Shown here in pieces: positions 29,422 to 37,352 of a stretch of DNA of 64,000 bases. A program made the translations under genes and the position numbers. The stretch is from positions 1 to 64,000 of the forward strand of contig JAIBEZ010000024.1 of NCBI GenBank assembly GCA_019459485.1. The letters are read 5' to 3'. The notes under the pieces were generated by a model that had not been told where the DNA came from, did no database searches, and worked only from the letters and a program-made list of their open reading frames with translations. Source of the DNA: Prolixibacteraceae bacterium. Its GTDB lineage: Bacteria; Bacteroidota; Bacteroidia; Bacteroidales; Prolixibacteraceae. The first letter of the stretch is position 1; every line of letters starts with the position of its first letter.

Positions 29422-29494
29422 AGCGGGAGACGAGATTCAAACTCGCGACCCTTAGCTTGGAAGGCTAATGCTCTATCGACTGAGCTACTCCCGC
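29422..29494 (-). tRNA. tRNA-Gly (TCC anticodon)
   Basis: The 73-nt cloverleaf on the minus strand has acceptor GCGGGAG/CTCCCGC, anticodon stem TTAGC/GCTAA with loop CTTCCAA (TCC), and T loop TTTGAAT. Third in the cluster. Confidence 0.93.
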
Positions 29495-29575
29495 ATAAGG
29501 AAGATTAGAATTTTGAATCTTGAATGCTAGAGTAATTCTAATATTCGCCATTTTGAGATTCCAATATTCCGGTTG

Positions 29576-29658
29576 TGGGGAGAGCAGGATTCGAACCTAC
29601 GAAGGCGTACGCCAGCAGAGTTACAGTCTGCCCCAGTTGGCCACTTTGGTATCTCCCC
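29576..29658 (-). tRNA. tRNA-Tyr (GTA anticodon)
   Basis: 83-nt class II tRNA on the minus strand: acceptor GGGGAGA/TCTCCCC, anticodon loop CTGTAAC (GTA), a long variable arm with CGTACGCC, and T loop TTCGAAT. The long variable arm fits tRNA-Tyr. Confidence 0.93.
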
Positions 29659-29689
29659 AATCAAAATCTTCAGAACTTTTCATTAAATG

Positions 29690-29763
29690 AGCCGAATCAC
29701 AGATTCGAACTGTGGACCCCGAGATTACAAATCACGTGCTCTGGCCAACTGAGCTAATTCGGC
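29690..29763 (-). tRNA. tRNA-Thr (TGT anticodon)
   Basis: The 74-nt cloverleaf on the minus strand has acceptor GCCGAAT/ATTCGGC, D arm GCTCAGTTGGCCAGAGC, anticodon loop TTTGTAA (TGT) and T loop TTCGAAT. First tRNA of the cluster. Confidence 0.93.
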
Positions 29764-29872
29764 AGCTATTTATACATCATGTAAAAACACCTGTAAACGC
29801 TGAAATAACGCGATAACAGGCTACTTTTCATGCAAACTATAACTAATCAGATAGTTGCCCGAAAAAGGTTTG

Positions 29873-29880
29873 CAAATGTA
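29873..29880 (-). promoter_or_regulatory. -7 box upstream of the tRNA-tuf transcript
   Basis: The minus strand has TACATTTG, an exact TAnnTTTG match, about 110 bp before the first tRNA. The upstream box at 19-nt spacing is TGTG, a weak match to TTTG. Confidence 0.45.
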
Positions 29881-29925
29881 TAAATATTTTATCGTAATTC
29901 ACAACAAATAATTATTTTTTCAGAT

Positions 29926-30228
29926 TTATTTGTCCTTCAGTTTCTCTTTCACTTTGATTATCTGTTTACGAATTGCTTCAATTGCCATATCTATAGATTC
30001 TTCAAAAGTATCCGTTTGTTTTTCAGCAAAAAGGTAATCCGTTGCGGGCATAGAAAGTTTAATTTCTGCGATTTTGTTATTTACCGTTTCAGGCTTATCA
30101 ACCTTCAGGATTACTTCACAACTGATAATACCTTCAAAGTAGGTATCAAGTTTTGATACTTTTTTATTAACAAAATCAATTAATTTCTGATCGGCTGTAA
30201 AGCGAACAGTGTTAAGCTGAATGTTCAT
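29926..30228 (-). CDS. hpf: Ribosome hibernation promoting factor (short HPF/RaiA)
   Basis: 100 residues, the length of the short HPF form without the C-terminal dimerisation domain. The beta-alpha-beta fold is visible from MNIQLNTVRFTADQKLIDFV and KVSKLDTYFEGIISCEVIL to the basic C-terminus IRKQIIKVKEKLKDK. It binds the 30S decoding site in stationary phase. It is the third gene of rpsU-xerC-hpf. Confidence 0.9.
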   Translation of the reverse strand: MNIQLNTVRFTADQKLIDFVNKKVSKLDTYFEGIISCEVILKVDKPETVNNKIAEIKLSMPATDYLFAEKQTDTFEESIDMAIEAIRKQIIKVKEKLKDK

Positions 30229-30246
30229 AATTAATCCTCCTAAAAT

Positions 30247-31131
30247 TTAAGATCGTGGATGTGCTTGTCTGTAAACTTTTTGAATTTTCTCGAGAGAGGT
30301 ATGTGTGTAAATCTGCGTAGCCGAAAGATTTGAATGACCCAGCAATTCCTTTACCGCATTGAGATCGGCTCCGCGATTAAGCAGATGAGTTGCAAAAGTA
30401 TGTCTGAGTACATGGGGACTTTTTTGGTCGATTGTTGTTACCAGCGTTAAATATTTTGAGACAACCCTGTAAATAAGTTTTTCGTATGCAGGATCACCTT
30501 TTTCTGTAAGCAACAAATAAGGAACAGGCGATCCGAAAAGGCGTGTGCGTTCTGTTCTATATTGCTCTATCAGTACATTTAAACTACGGGGGTAAGGAAC
30601 AATTCGCTCTTTGTTGCGCTTCCCTAAAACTTTGATTAGAAATTCTGTTTGATAAATGTCTGAATCCTTAAGATTCATCAATTCTGCCAAACGAATTCCG
30701 GTGCCATACAAAAGGCTTATAATCAATTTGTCCCGAAGCGCTTCAAAATCATTTCCAAAAAAACCGTCATCAAGCAAATGATTCAGTTGTTTTTCTTCCA
30801 CAAAATGAGGTAGTTTTTTTCGAATCCTGGGCACAATCACATTTACCAGGTTGTTCTCCTTAACCACCTCTAACCTCATTAAATATTTATTAAAAGACTT
30901 TAATGCTGAGACTTTCTTATTTACTGTGCGGGCAGTCAATCCGCTGTCCATCAAATCAACAATCCAACTACGGACTGTTTTATCATTAATTTCTTCAACA
31001 TTAAAATCCCCGATCGTTTTGACAAAAAACTCTTCAAACTGATCGAGGTCTTTCTTATAGGCAATTGCAGTTAAATGCGAATACCTTTTTTCGTATCTCA
31101 GATAATTAATAAATGATTCCTGATGCGACAT
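30247..31131 (-). CDS. Tyrosine recombinase, XerC/XerD type
   Basis: 294 residues with a SAM-like N-terminal domain (about 1-88) and a catalytic domain with the full set Arg147, Lys171, His240, Arg243, His266 and Tyr275. These are seen as YGTGIRLAE, VLRHTFATHL and LGHSNLSATQIYTH. Such proteins resolve chromosome dimers at dif. In Bacteroidota this genomic place, between rpsU and hpf, is a fixed location, so it is a housekeeping Xer and not a phage integrase. I cannot decide between the xerC and xerD names. Confidence 0.9.
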   Translation of the reverse strand: MSHQESFINYLRYEKRYSHLTAIAYKKDLDQFEEFFVKTIGDFNVEEINDKTVRSWIVDLMDSGLTARTVNKKVSALKSFNKYLMRLEVVKENNLVNVIVPRIRKKLPHFVEEKQLNHLLDDGFFGNDFEALRDKLIISLLYGTGIRLAELMNLKDSDIYQTEFLIKVLGKRNKERIVPYPRSLNVLIEQYRTERTRLFGSPVPYLLLTEKGDPAYEKLIYRVVSKYLTLVTTIDQKSPHVLRHTFATHLLNRGADLNAVKELLGHSNLSATQIYTHTSLEKIQKVYRQAHPRS

Positions 31132-31173
31132 TTGTAAACAATTAACATCTTTTCGAGGAACCAGCTAGATTTT

Positions 31174-31365
31174 CTAGTCGTCCTGACGCTGTAAATTCTC
31201 AATATAAATAGCCTTGTTTACTTCGGCTCTTCTTTCAACCGAAGGTTTCATAAAGGCTTGTCTTACCCTCAACTCTTTTACAACTCCTGTTTTTTCAAAC
31301 TTTCTTTTAAATCTTTTAAGTGCTCTTTCGATGTTTTCACCTTCTTTGACTGGAATGACGATCAT
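31174..31365 (-). CDS. rpsU: 30S ribosomal protein S21
   Basis: 63 residues: MIVIPVKEGENIERALKRFKRKFEKTGVVKELRVRQAF is the S21 core. In Bacteroidota S21 takes part in how the ribosome handles mRNAs lacking Shine-Dalgarno sequences. It has its own exact-match promoter (31401-31431) and is first in the presumed rpsU-xerC-hpf transcript. Confidence 0.95.
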   Translation of the reverse strand: MIVIPVKEGENIERALKRFKRKFEKTGVVKELRVRQAFMKPSVERRAEVNKAIYIENLQRQDD

Positions 31366-31400
31366 AGAATTATTATTTTTTCTTGTTAAAATTCGAGCCG

Positions 31401-31431
31401 CAAATTTATTAATTAATGATTAGTAATCAAA
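31401..31431 (-). promoter_or_regulatory. Promoter of rpsU
   Basis: The minus strand reads TTTG, exactly 19 nt, then TAAATTTG, a perfect match to the Bacteroidota consensus, 36 bp before the rpsU start. Confidence 0.7.
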
Positions 31432-31510
31432 TTTAAACCAAAAATTTATTTTAAAAAAATCTGTTCGCCATTTTCCTGTAATTTTAAAACGCAAATACCC
31501 GGATAATGTT

Positions 31511-32611
31511 CTACAAATATGGCTTTAACCTGGTATACTCATCTATGTTTAAAATCATACTATCGAGCAAAACCGAAGATTTTTGAATACTTCCATGCTT
31601 TGTTCTGAATTTGATTATTTGATTTGCGATATTTTTTTGAATGTATGGATGTTTTGCAAGTTCACTCCAATCAGCAAAGTTTAAATCAACTTTTCTGATT
31701 CGTTTCGAATCCACTGTAACGAATTCATCAATTCGCCGGATAACCTCTTCGTTCAATCCATAAACTTCCTTCAATTGAGCAAGCGTATGGAATCCGCCCA
31801 ATAGATCGCGGTATTTAACGATGCGTTTCGACAATTTATCACCGACTCCGGGAAGTCTCATTAGTTCGACTGAATCGGCAGCATTGATTTCAATCTGTAT
31901 TTTTGCGACTTCCGCTACCTTTTCAATCTTGACATTTTCCTTTTCACCAATTACAATATAGTCAGCCAGGATTTTCTTCTGAGTTTCAGATATTCCGTAA
32001 ATTTTTGAAAAATCAGAAGCATTTCTGAAGGTTCCTCCTTTGCTTTGGTAATTTCGGATTGTTTGTATTTGCTTTTCTTTTAAACCTAAACGCATAAAAT
32101 CCTTGTCGCTTGCCGTATTCGGATCAAATAGAAATAATTCTGACTGGTTGTTTGAAGGTGTTTGTTTAGCCTTTTCTGTTTCGAACACCAGGAAAGGAGC
32201 AACTTGATTATAAATTGAATCAGTAACACCATAAATTTTCCTGAAATCAGTTTCGGAATAAAACTTTCCACCCTTCTCCCTGAACTTCAACATATTTCTT
32301 TTAACTCCTTCCGGAATGGATAGGCTGTCGAGGGCACCGCGATCGATTGTATTTGGATTAAACCGGAATAGATTGTTTTCCTTTACCAGATTTTTGATTG
32401 AATCGTTGTGCAAGTTCATTTCGCTCCTGGCAGTATCCAGCAAATCAGTATCGATTTTTGCAGGCGTTTCGAAGTAAAAAATGACTTTGTTTGCAACTGC
32501 CAACAGAAAAATAATAACCAATAAAATGGTGATTCCTTTTCGTTCGTTACGGCTGAAGGTAAAATAGTCCTGAATAAATTGCTTGAAGTTCATTTGCGAA
32601 ATCGGTTTCAC
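31511..32611 (-). CDS. Helix-hairpin-helix (ComEA-like) protein
   Basis: 366 residues with one N-terminal membrane helix (KGITILLVIIFLLAVANKVIFYF, about 24-46) and at least three helix-hairpin-helix DNA-binding-like modules. These are marked by LSIPEGVKRNMLKFREKGG, FMRLGLKEKQIQTIRNYQSKGG and LMRLPGVGDKLSKRIVKYRDLLGG. The family is assigned to ComEA-like proteins, but DNA binding or uptake is unproven for the Bacteroidota members. Internal starts (for example MNFKQF, 32593) are possible. Confidence 0.8.
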   Translation of the reverse strand: MKPISQMNFKQFIQDYFTFSRNERKGITILLVIIFLLAVANKVIFYFETPAKIDTDLLDTARSEMNLHNDSIKNLVKENNLFRFNPNTIDRGALDSLSIPEGVKRNMLKFREKGGKFYSETDFRKIYGVTDSIYNQVAPFLVFETEKAKQTPSNNQSELFLFDPNTASDKDFMRLGLKEKQIQTIRNYQSKGGTFRNASDFSKIYGISETQKKILADYIVIGEKENVKIEKVAEVAKIQIEINAADSVELMRLPGVGDKLSKRIVKYRDLLGGFHTLAQLKEVYGLNEEVIRRIDEFVTVDSKRIRKVDLNFADWSELAKHPYIQKNIANQIIKFRTKHGSIQKSSVLLDSMILNIDEYTRLKPYL

Positions 32612-32635
32612 TAATTTACTTCAAATTTTTGACAT

Positions 32636-32662
32636 AAAAAAACCCGGCTGATCACCGGGTTT
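32636..32662 (-). terminator. Terminator of fba
   Basis: Hairpin AAACCCGG/CCGGGTTT (8 bp, 7-nt loop) followed on the minus strand by seven T, 19 bp after the aldolase stop codon. Confidence 0.85.
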
Positions 32663-32680
32663 AATTATTTCAATATTTAA

Positions 32681-33757
32681 TTAGCTTCTGTCGATATTGT
32701 TCAAATCGGCAAAAGCAACCTTAAGTCTTTCAATCATTGTTTCCTGACCTTTGCGCAACCAAACACGTGGATCGTAATATTTTTTGTTTGGTTTATCAGC
32801 TCCGTCTGGATTACCGATTTGTCCCTGAAGGTATTCCCTGTTTTGAGCTTCGTATTTGCGCACGCCATCCCAGGTAGCCCATTGTGTATCGGTGTCGATA
32901 TTCATCTTAATTACTCCATAGGAAATTGCTTCGCGAATTTCTTCAAGCGTTGAACCTGAACCTCCGTGAAAAACAAAATCAACGGGTTTGTCGCCCAAAC
33001 CATGTTTCTCAGATACAAATTTTTGTGAATTAGCAAGAATTTTTGGCGTCAGTTTTACGTTTCCTGGTTTGTAAACACCATGTACGTTACCGAATGACGC
33101 AGCGATAGTGAAATTCGGACTGATCTGACTCAATTCTGAGTATGCATAGTCAACATCGGCAGGCTGAGTATAAAGAAGTGAGTTATCCATTGCTGAATTG
33201 TCAACACCATCTTCTTCTCCACCAGTACAACCCAATTCAATTTCGAGGGTCATTCCGATTTTGCTCATACGTGCAAGGTATTTTTTGCAGATTTCGATGT
33301 TTTCTTCCAGTGGTTCTTCTGACAAATCGAGCATGTGTGAGCTGAACAATGGCTTGCCTGTTTCAGCAAAGTGTTTTTCACCTGCATCCAAAAGACCGTC
33401 AATCCAAGGCAATAGTTTTTTTGCAGCATGATCGGTATGCAATACAACATGCACTTTGTAAAGTTCGGCAAGCAAATGCACCGATTTTGCACCGGCAATC
33501 GCTCCTGCAATTGGAGCCAACTGTCCATCAAGTTTCAAGCCTTTTCCGGCATAAAACTGTGCGCCACCATTTGAAAATTGAATTATTACTGGAGAATTAA
33601 CCAGTTTGGCAGCTTCCATTACTGCATTTACAGAGTCGGAACTAACTACGTTTACGGCTGGCAATGCATAATGATTTTCCTTTGCAATTTTAAATACTTT
33701 TTGCAAATCGGTTCCGGAAACAACTCCGAATTTTACTACTTCTGAAATTTTTGTCAT
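32681..33757 (-). CDS. fba: Class II fructose-bisphosphate aldolase
   Basis: The 358-residue zinc-dependent aldolase of glycolysis and gluconeogenesis. The zinc-ligand region is LHTDHAAKK (His107-His110, catalytic Asp109), and further metal/substrate motifs are ELGCTGGEEDGVD, NVHGVYKPG and FHGGSGST. The length matches the Escherichia coli FbaA group (class IIA). It stands alone between its promoter (33827-33834) and terminator. Confidence 0.97.
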   Translation of the reverse strand: MTKISEVVKFGVVSGTDLQKVFKIAKENHYALPAVNVVSSDSVNAVMEAAKLVNSPVIIQFSNGGAQFYAGKGLKLDGQLAPIAGAIAGAKSVHLLAELYKVHVVLHTDHAAKKLLPWIDGLLDAGEKHFAETGKPLFSSHMLDLSEEPLEENIEICKKYLARMSKIGMTLEIELGCTGGEEDGVDNSAMDNSLLYTQPADVDYAYSELSQISPNFTIAASFGNVHGVYKPGNVKLTPKILANSQKFVSEKHGLGDKPVDFVFHGGSGSTLEEIREAISYGVIKMNIDTDTQWATWDGVRKYEAQNREYLQGQIGNPDGADKPNKKYYDPRVWLRKGQETMIERLKVAFADLNNIDRS

Positions 33758-33826
33758 TGTATAAATTTTAGGATGATAATTTTATATTCCTATTTCCTGA
33801 TTTTTATCTTTCAGGAAACAACTAAG

Positions 33827-33834
33827 CAAAGTTA
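33827..33834 (-). promoter_or_regulatory. -7 box of fba
   Basis: The minus strand has TAACTTTG (TAnnTTTG) 70 bp before the start codon. Between it and the gene a stem TTTCCTGA/TCAGGAAA can form in the leader. Confidence 0.4.
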
Positions 33835-33956
33835 GGATTGTTCAGGCTAAAAAAATAATATCGGCCAATTAATTGAATCAACTGAGATGAAAATTTCATG
33901 TTTATTTGATGCAATGGCTGTTGCCATTCTCAAATTCAGGCTGAATAAGGCAAGAA

Positions 33957-36314
33957 CTAGAATGGATACCCGATTGCAAATGACAGGTTCAGCTGATCGC
34001 CGTTGATCGGATAGTTGCCCGGAATAAACCTTTTACCCGCTTCCAAAGATGGATCCCGCATTTTCAAACCTAAATCGAGCCGAAAAAGGAAAAATGTAAA
34101 ATCAAACCTAACTCCCAGACCGGTACCAACTGCAATCTGCTTGTAAAACTCTTCCATTTTGAAAACCGCACCCAAACGGTTATCCTTGCTATTGATTGCC
34201 CAAATATTTCCTGCATCTAAAAAGAATGCGCCTTCCATCAACCAAAACAGTTTAAACCTGTACTCTAAATTTGCTTCCAGCTTAATGTCAGATGATTGAT
34301 TTGGAATTGATTGCCTATTTGGGTTTACCGTTGGTTTATAAGTACCCGGCCCCAGCGACCTTACCTGCCATGCGCGGATGCCATTTGCCCCTCCGGTGAA
34401 ATATTTTTTTTCAAAAGGCAATACATCGAAATTGCCAAAAGGAACACCAACCCCAAGAAATGCTCGACCCACCAAAGAACTCTGCTTATCGATCATGTGT
34501 CCATAACGATATTCAAAATCAGTTTTAAAATACTGCGCAAATCGTGTTTTCAATATCTCATAGTATGAACTCGGCTGATTGGTAATGCTATCTATTTTTT
34601 CGGTCTTGCTTTTATCGACCAATCCGGAATAAAGTGACAACAGATTACCTGCTGATTCAAAATTGAATTTAAAGTATTTGTAATTCTCCCTCTTGTTAAC
34701 ACTTTGCGTATTGTACATCCAACTATAATTGGATGCCAGAATGAGGTGATCCGTAAAACTATTTTTTATATACAGATCCTGAATTAAAATGATGAAATCC
34801 GGATTTAATGCAGAAAGAATCACGTAATTCAAATCAAACAAATTCAAGGTGTGAAACTTATAGGCAGAAGTTTTCCAGTTATATCCAAATTTAAAATTTG
34901 TAATAGTTCTTGTATAATCAGGTCTTTCCTGATAATTGTATCCTACAGTTAGCTTGGTTTCAGGAATCTGGAAATTAAACATGTGTTTTCCCCTGATGAA
35001 ACTCAGAAACTTAGGAAAAGTAAGACTCGATTCAATCCCCAACTCACGGGTATTAAAATCGAGCATGTTGTTATTTCGTAATGCCTGTTGCCGCTCACGG
35101 GCACCCCTGATCTGAAAATCAAAAACTTCGGCGCCGCCAAAAACATTGCGGTGCTGAAAATTAAAATTACCGGCCACCCCGAGATTGCCTGAAGAATTCG
35201 TCCCCTCTATATCGACAGAAAAATTCTGACGCGGTAAAGGCGACAATTGCATACGGCAATCGAGCAGCGGAATTGAATCGCCGTCAAACATATTTGTCTC
35301 CAGAAAACCAATATTAATAACCTTGAATTGTTTTAACCGGTTCAATGCACGATAAGTCTTTTCAGTATTTTGCAAACTGTAATAAGTACTATCTCGCATC
35401 CGGTTAATGTTGGAAAACAAACCGGGCTTGTATTTTAGCTTTCCTGAATAAGTAAAAATGTAATCATTCACAACCAGCGTATCCACCTGCTGTTCCGTCA
35501 GATTTCCGGTTAGGTCGGGGGTTCTGAACGTTGGATTTATCAGAAAATTCCTGATTTTATACTTCTGATGTGGAACTACTTCATTTGAGTCATTCCGCTG
35601 CGAAGCATCATCAATATTTATCTTCAGATCAACCTGATGGTTGTATAAATTACTATCGGCAGTAAAAGTTATCAATTCTTCGGTGAATTTGTAAAATCCG
35701 ACATTCTGAAGGTTTCGGGCTATTCGTTGCCGTTCGGCATTCAGGATATCCAGGTCGAAAATATCACCGGAGTGCAGCAACTGATTGGTGGAATCTTCCA
35801 TAATCAGTCCTCGTAAATTTTCGTCCTTTAATGAATAATTGTAATTGCGGATCAGGTATGGCCGTCCAACTTCAATATTATAAATGAGGTTCAGCTTCTT
35901 TTCATTCGAACCATAAACAATCGTATCTTTTATCGAAGCATCGTAATATCCTTTGTTCTTAAGGTAAATCTGAAATTGTTCCTTGCTCCGCTGCGATTGA
36001 ATTTGTTCGTAAATAACAGGCTCTTCCCCAATTCGTTTTAGCCAACCATCTTCTTTTTTTACCGACGACAAATTGTAAACCCATAAATGAAATTTCATCA
36101 AACCTAAAATCTTCAGGTTTTCTTTCTGGCGAACGTAAGTTTTGATATCCTCCTTTTTAATATTGCTGTCATCAACATTAACAGATACTTTATTCAGAAG
36201 ATATTTACCTTCGGGCACAAATTTGGTTGAATTGCATGAGCTAAGAAGTACGATTCCCAATAGAAGAATGAAAATTCCGGCGTTAATAAATCTGTTACGG
36301 ACAAACAACATCAT
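33957..36314 (-). CDS. tamL: BamA/TamA-family outer-membrane lipoprotein (TamL type)
   Basis: 785 residues. The N-terminus has a lipoprotein signal (ILLLGIVLLSSC, Cys about 27), then POTRA-like repeats (about 30-340, including PYLIRNYNYSLKD and KTYRALNRLKQFKVINIGF). The C-terminal half is a 16-strand-type Omp85 barrel with the FTGGANGIRAWQVRSLGPG motif and a final strand ending FAIGYPF. In Bacteroidota the lipidated TamL works with TamB in moving lipids or proteins to the outer membrane. It is divergent from the TrmH-type gene. Confidence 0.88.
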   Translation of the reverse strand: MMLFVRNRFINAGIFILLLGIVLLSSCNSTKFVPEGKYLLNKVSVNVDDSNIKKEDIKTYVRQKENLKILGLMKFHLWVYNLSSVKKEDGWLKRIGEEPVIYEQIQSQRSKEQFQIYLKNKGYYDASIKDTIVYGSNEKKLNLIYNIEVGRPYLIRNYNYSLKDENLRGLIMEDSTNQLLHSGDIFDLDILNAERQRIARNLQNVGFYKFTEELITFTADSNLYNHQVDLKINIDDASQRNDSNEVVPHQKYKIRNFLINPTFRTPDLTGNLTEQQVDTLVVNDYIFTYSGKLKYKPGLFSNINRMRDSTYYSLQNTEKTYRALNRLKQFKVINIGFLETNMFDGDSIPLLDCRMQLSPLPRQNFSVDIEGTNSSGNLGVAGNFNFQHRNVFGGAEVFDFQIRGARERQQALRNNNMLDFNTRELGIESSLTFPKFLSFIRGKHMFNFQIPETKLTVGYNYQERPDYTRTITNFKFGYNWKTSAYKFHTLNLFDLNYVILSALNPDFIILIQDLYIKNSFTDHLILASNYSWMYNTQSVNKRENYKYFKFNFESAGNLLSLYSGLVDKSKTEKIDSITNQPSSYYEILKTRFAQYFKTDFEYRYGHMIDKQSSLVGRAFLGVGVPFGNFDVLPFEKKYFTGGANGIRAWQVRSLGPGTYKPTVNPNRQSIPNQSSDIKLEANLEYRFKLFWLMEGAFFLDAGNIWAINSKDNRLGAVFKMEEFYKQIAVGTGLGVRFDFTFFLFRLDLGLKMRDPSLEAGKRFIPGNYPINGDQLNLSFAIGYPF

Positions 36315-36408
36315 GAAATTCAGTTTTTACAAAAATAAACACAGCATTTGGTTCGCATATCATTTATACCTTTTTATTTTTACCAATTAGAACGAAAATT
36401 GTAAAACG

Positions 36409-37170
36409 ATGTTGAGCAAGAACAAGATTAAATTGATACAATCTCTGAGCCGCAAGAAAAACAGGGACGAATCAGGTGTTTTTTTGGTGGAGGGCAATAA
36501 AATGGTAGAAGAAGCCATTCGTTCTGGTTTCGAAATTGAACTGTTGGTTTGTACTTCCGAATTTGCAAATCAGCATCCCGAAATCAACAACCGTACAAAA
36601 GAATTGATAGAAACCGACAATGAATCACTATCGAAAGCCAGTTTGCTTCAAAATCCTCAGGATTCTCTGGCAATTGTTCGTCAACCAGTAAATATTTATC
36701 CTGAAATAAACCTAAAAAGGGATCTTTGTCTGGCACTTGATTTTATTCAGGATCCGGGAAATCTGGGAACTATTCTTCGTATTGCCGATTGGTACGGAAT
36801 AAACCATGTTGTTTGCTCTGAAAATACCGTTGATGTTTTCAATCCGAAAGTGGTGCAGGCAAGTATGGGCGCCATTTTCAGGATAAAAATTGAAAACGCA
36901 GAGCTTTCCGTGTTCATAAAAAACGCCGCAGAAAACGGAATTCCGGTTTATGGAACTTTTTTAGAAGGAAAAAATATCTATCAGCAAACATTGTCGCACA
37001 ACGGAATTATTGTTCTTGGCAATGAAGGCAACGGAATCTCAGATCCGATCAGCCGATTGGTAACACAAAAATTGCTTATCCCGTGCTTTTCGAACCATGA
37101 AAACAAACCCGAATCGCTGAATGTTGCCATTGCAGCGGCCATCTGTTGCAGTGAATTCAGGAGAAGATAA
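36409..37170 (+). CDS. TrmH/SpoU-family RNA 2'-O-methyltransferase
   Basis: 253 residues. An N-terminal substrate-binding L30e-like domain (about 1-95) is followed by the SPOUT catalytic domain. That domain has motif 1 (DFIQDPGNLGTILRIADW), motif 2 (VLGNEGNGIS) and motif 3 (SLNVAIAAAICCSEF), which form the knotted SAM site. It would methylate a tRNA or rRNA ribose; the target is not determinable. Confidence 0.92.
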   Translation: MLSKNKIKLIQSLSRKKNRDESGVFLVEGNKMVEEAIRSGFEIELLVCTSEFANQHPEINNRTKELIETDNESLSKASLLQNPQDSLAIVRQPVNIYPEINLKRDLCLALDFIQDPGNLGTILRIADWYGINHVVCSENTVDVFNPKVVQASMGAIFRIKIENAELSVFIKNAAENGIPVYGTFLEGKNIYQQTLSHNGIIVLGNEGNGISDPISRLVTQKLLIPCFSNHENKPESLNVAIAAAICCSEFRRR

Positions 37171-37200
37171 ATTCCACGAAGAGCAAGCCTCCGATTTTCC

Positions 37201-37303
37201 TGCGCAGGGGATTTTTTTCTTTGCGCAGGAAATTACAATCCGATGCGCACAAAAACTTAATCGGATGCGCATCGGTTTGGAAACGGATGCGCATCGGTTT
37301 GAC
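37201..37303. repeat. 22-bp-period repeat array with TGCGCA cores
   Basis: Five TGCGCA palindromes start at 37201, 37222, 37244, 37266 and 37288, spaced 21, 22, 22 and 22 bp. The last three units read (C/G)GATGCGCA, and the last two share GGATGCGCATCGGTTTG. The array fills the gap between two convergent genes (trmH-like and the FAD enzyme). A second array of the same period lies at 53785-53872. Confidence 0.7.
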
Positions 37304-37305
37304 TA

Positions 37306-37351
37306 AGCTTTCCCAAAGTTTATTTAAACTTGAAAAAACTTTGGGAAAGCT
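37306..37351. terminator. Bidirectional hairpin between convergent genes
   Basis: A perfect 16-bp inverted repeat AGCTTTCCCAAAGTTT/AAACTTTGGGAAAGCT with a 14-nt loop. It ends one base from the stop codon of the FAD enzyme and can serve both convergent transcripts. Confidence 0.65.
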
Positions 37352-37352
37352 C

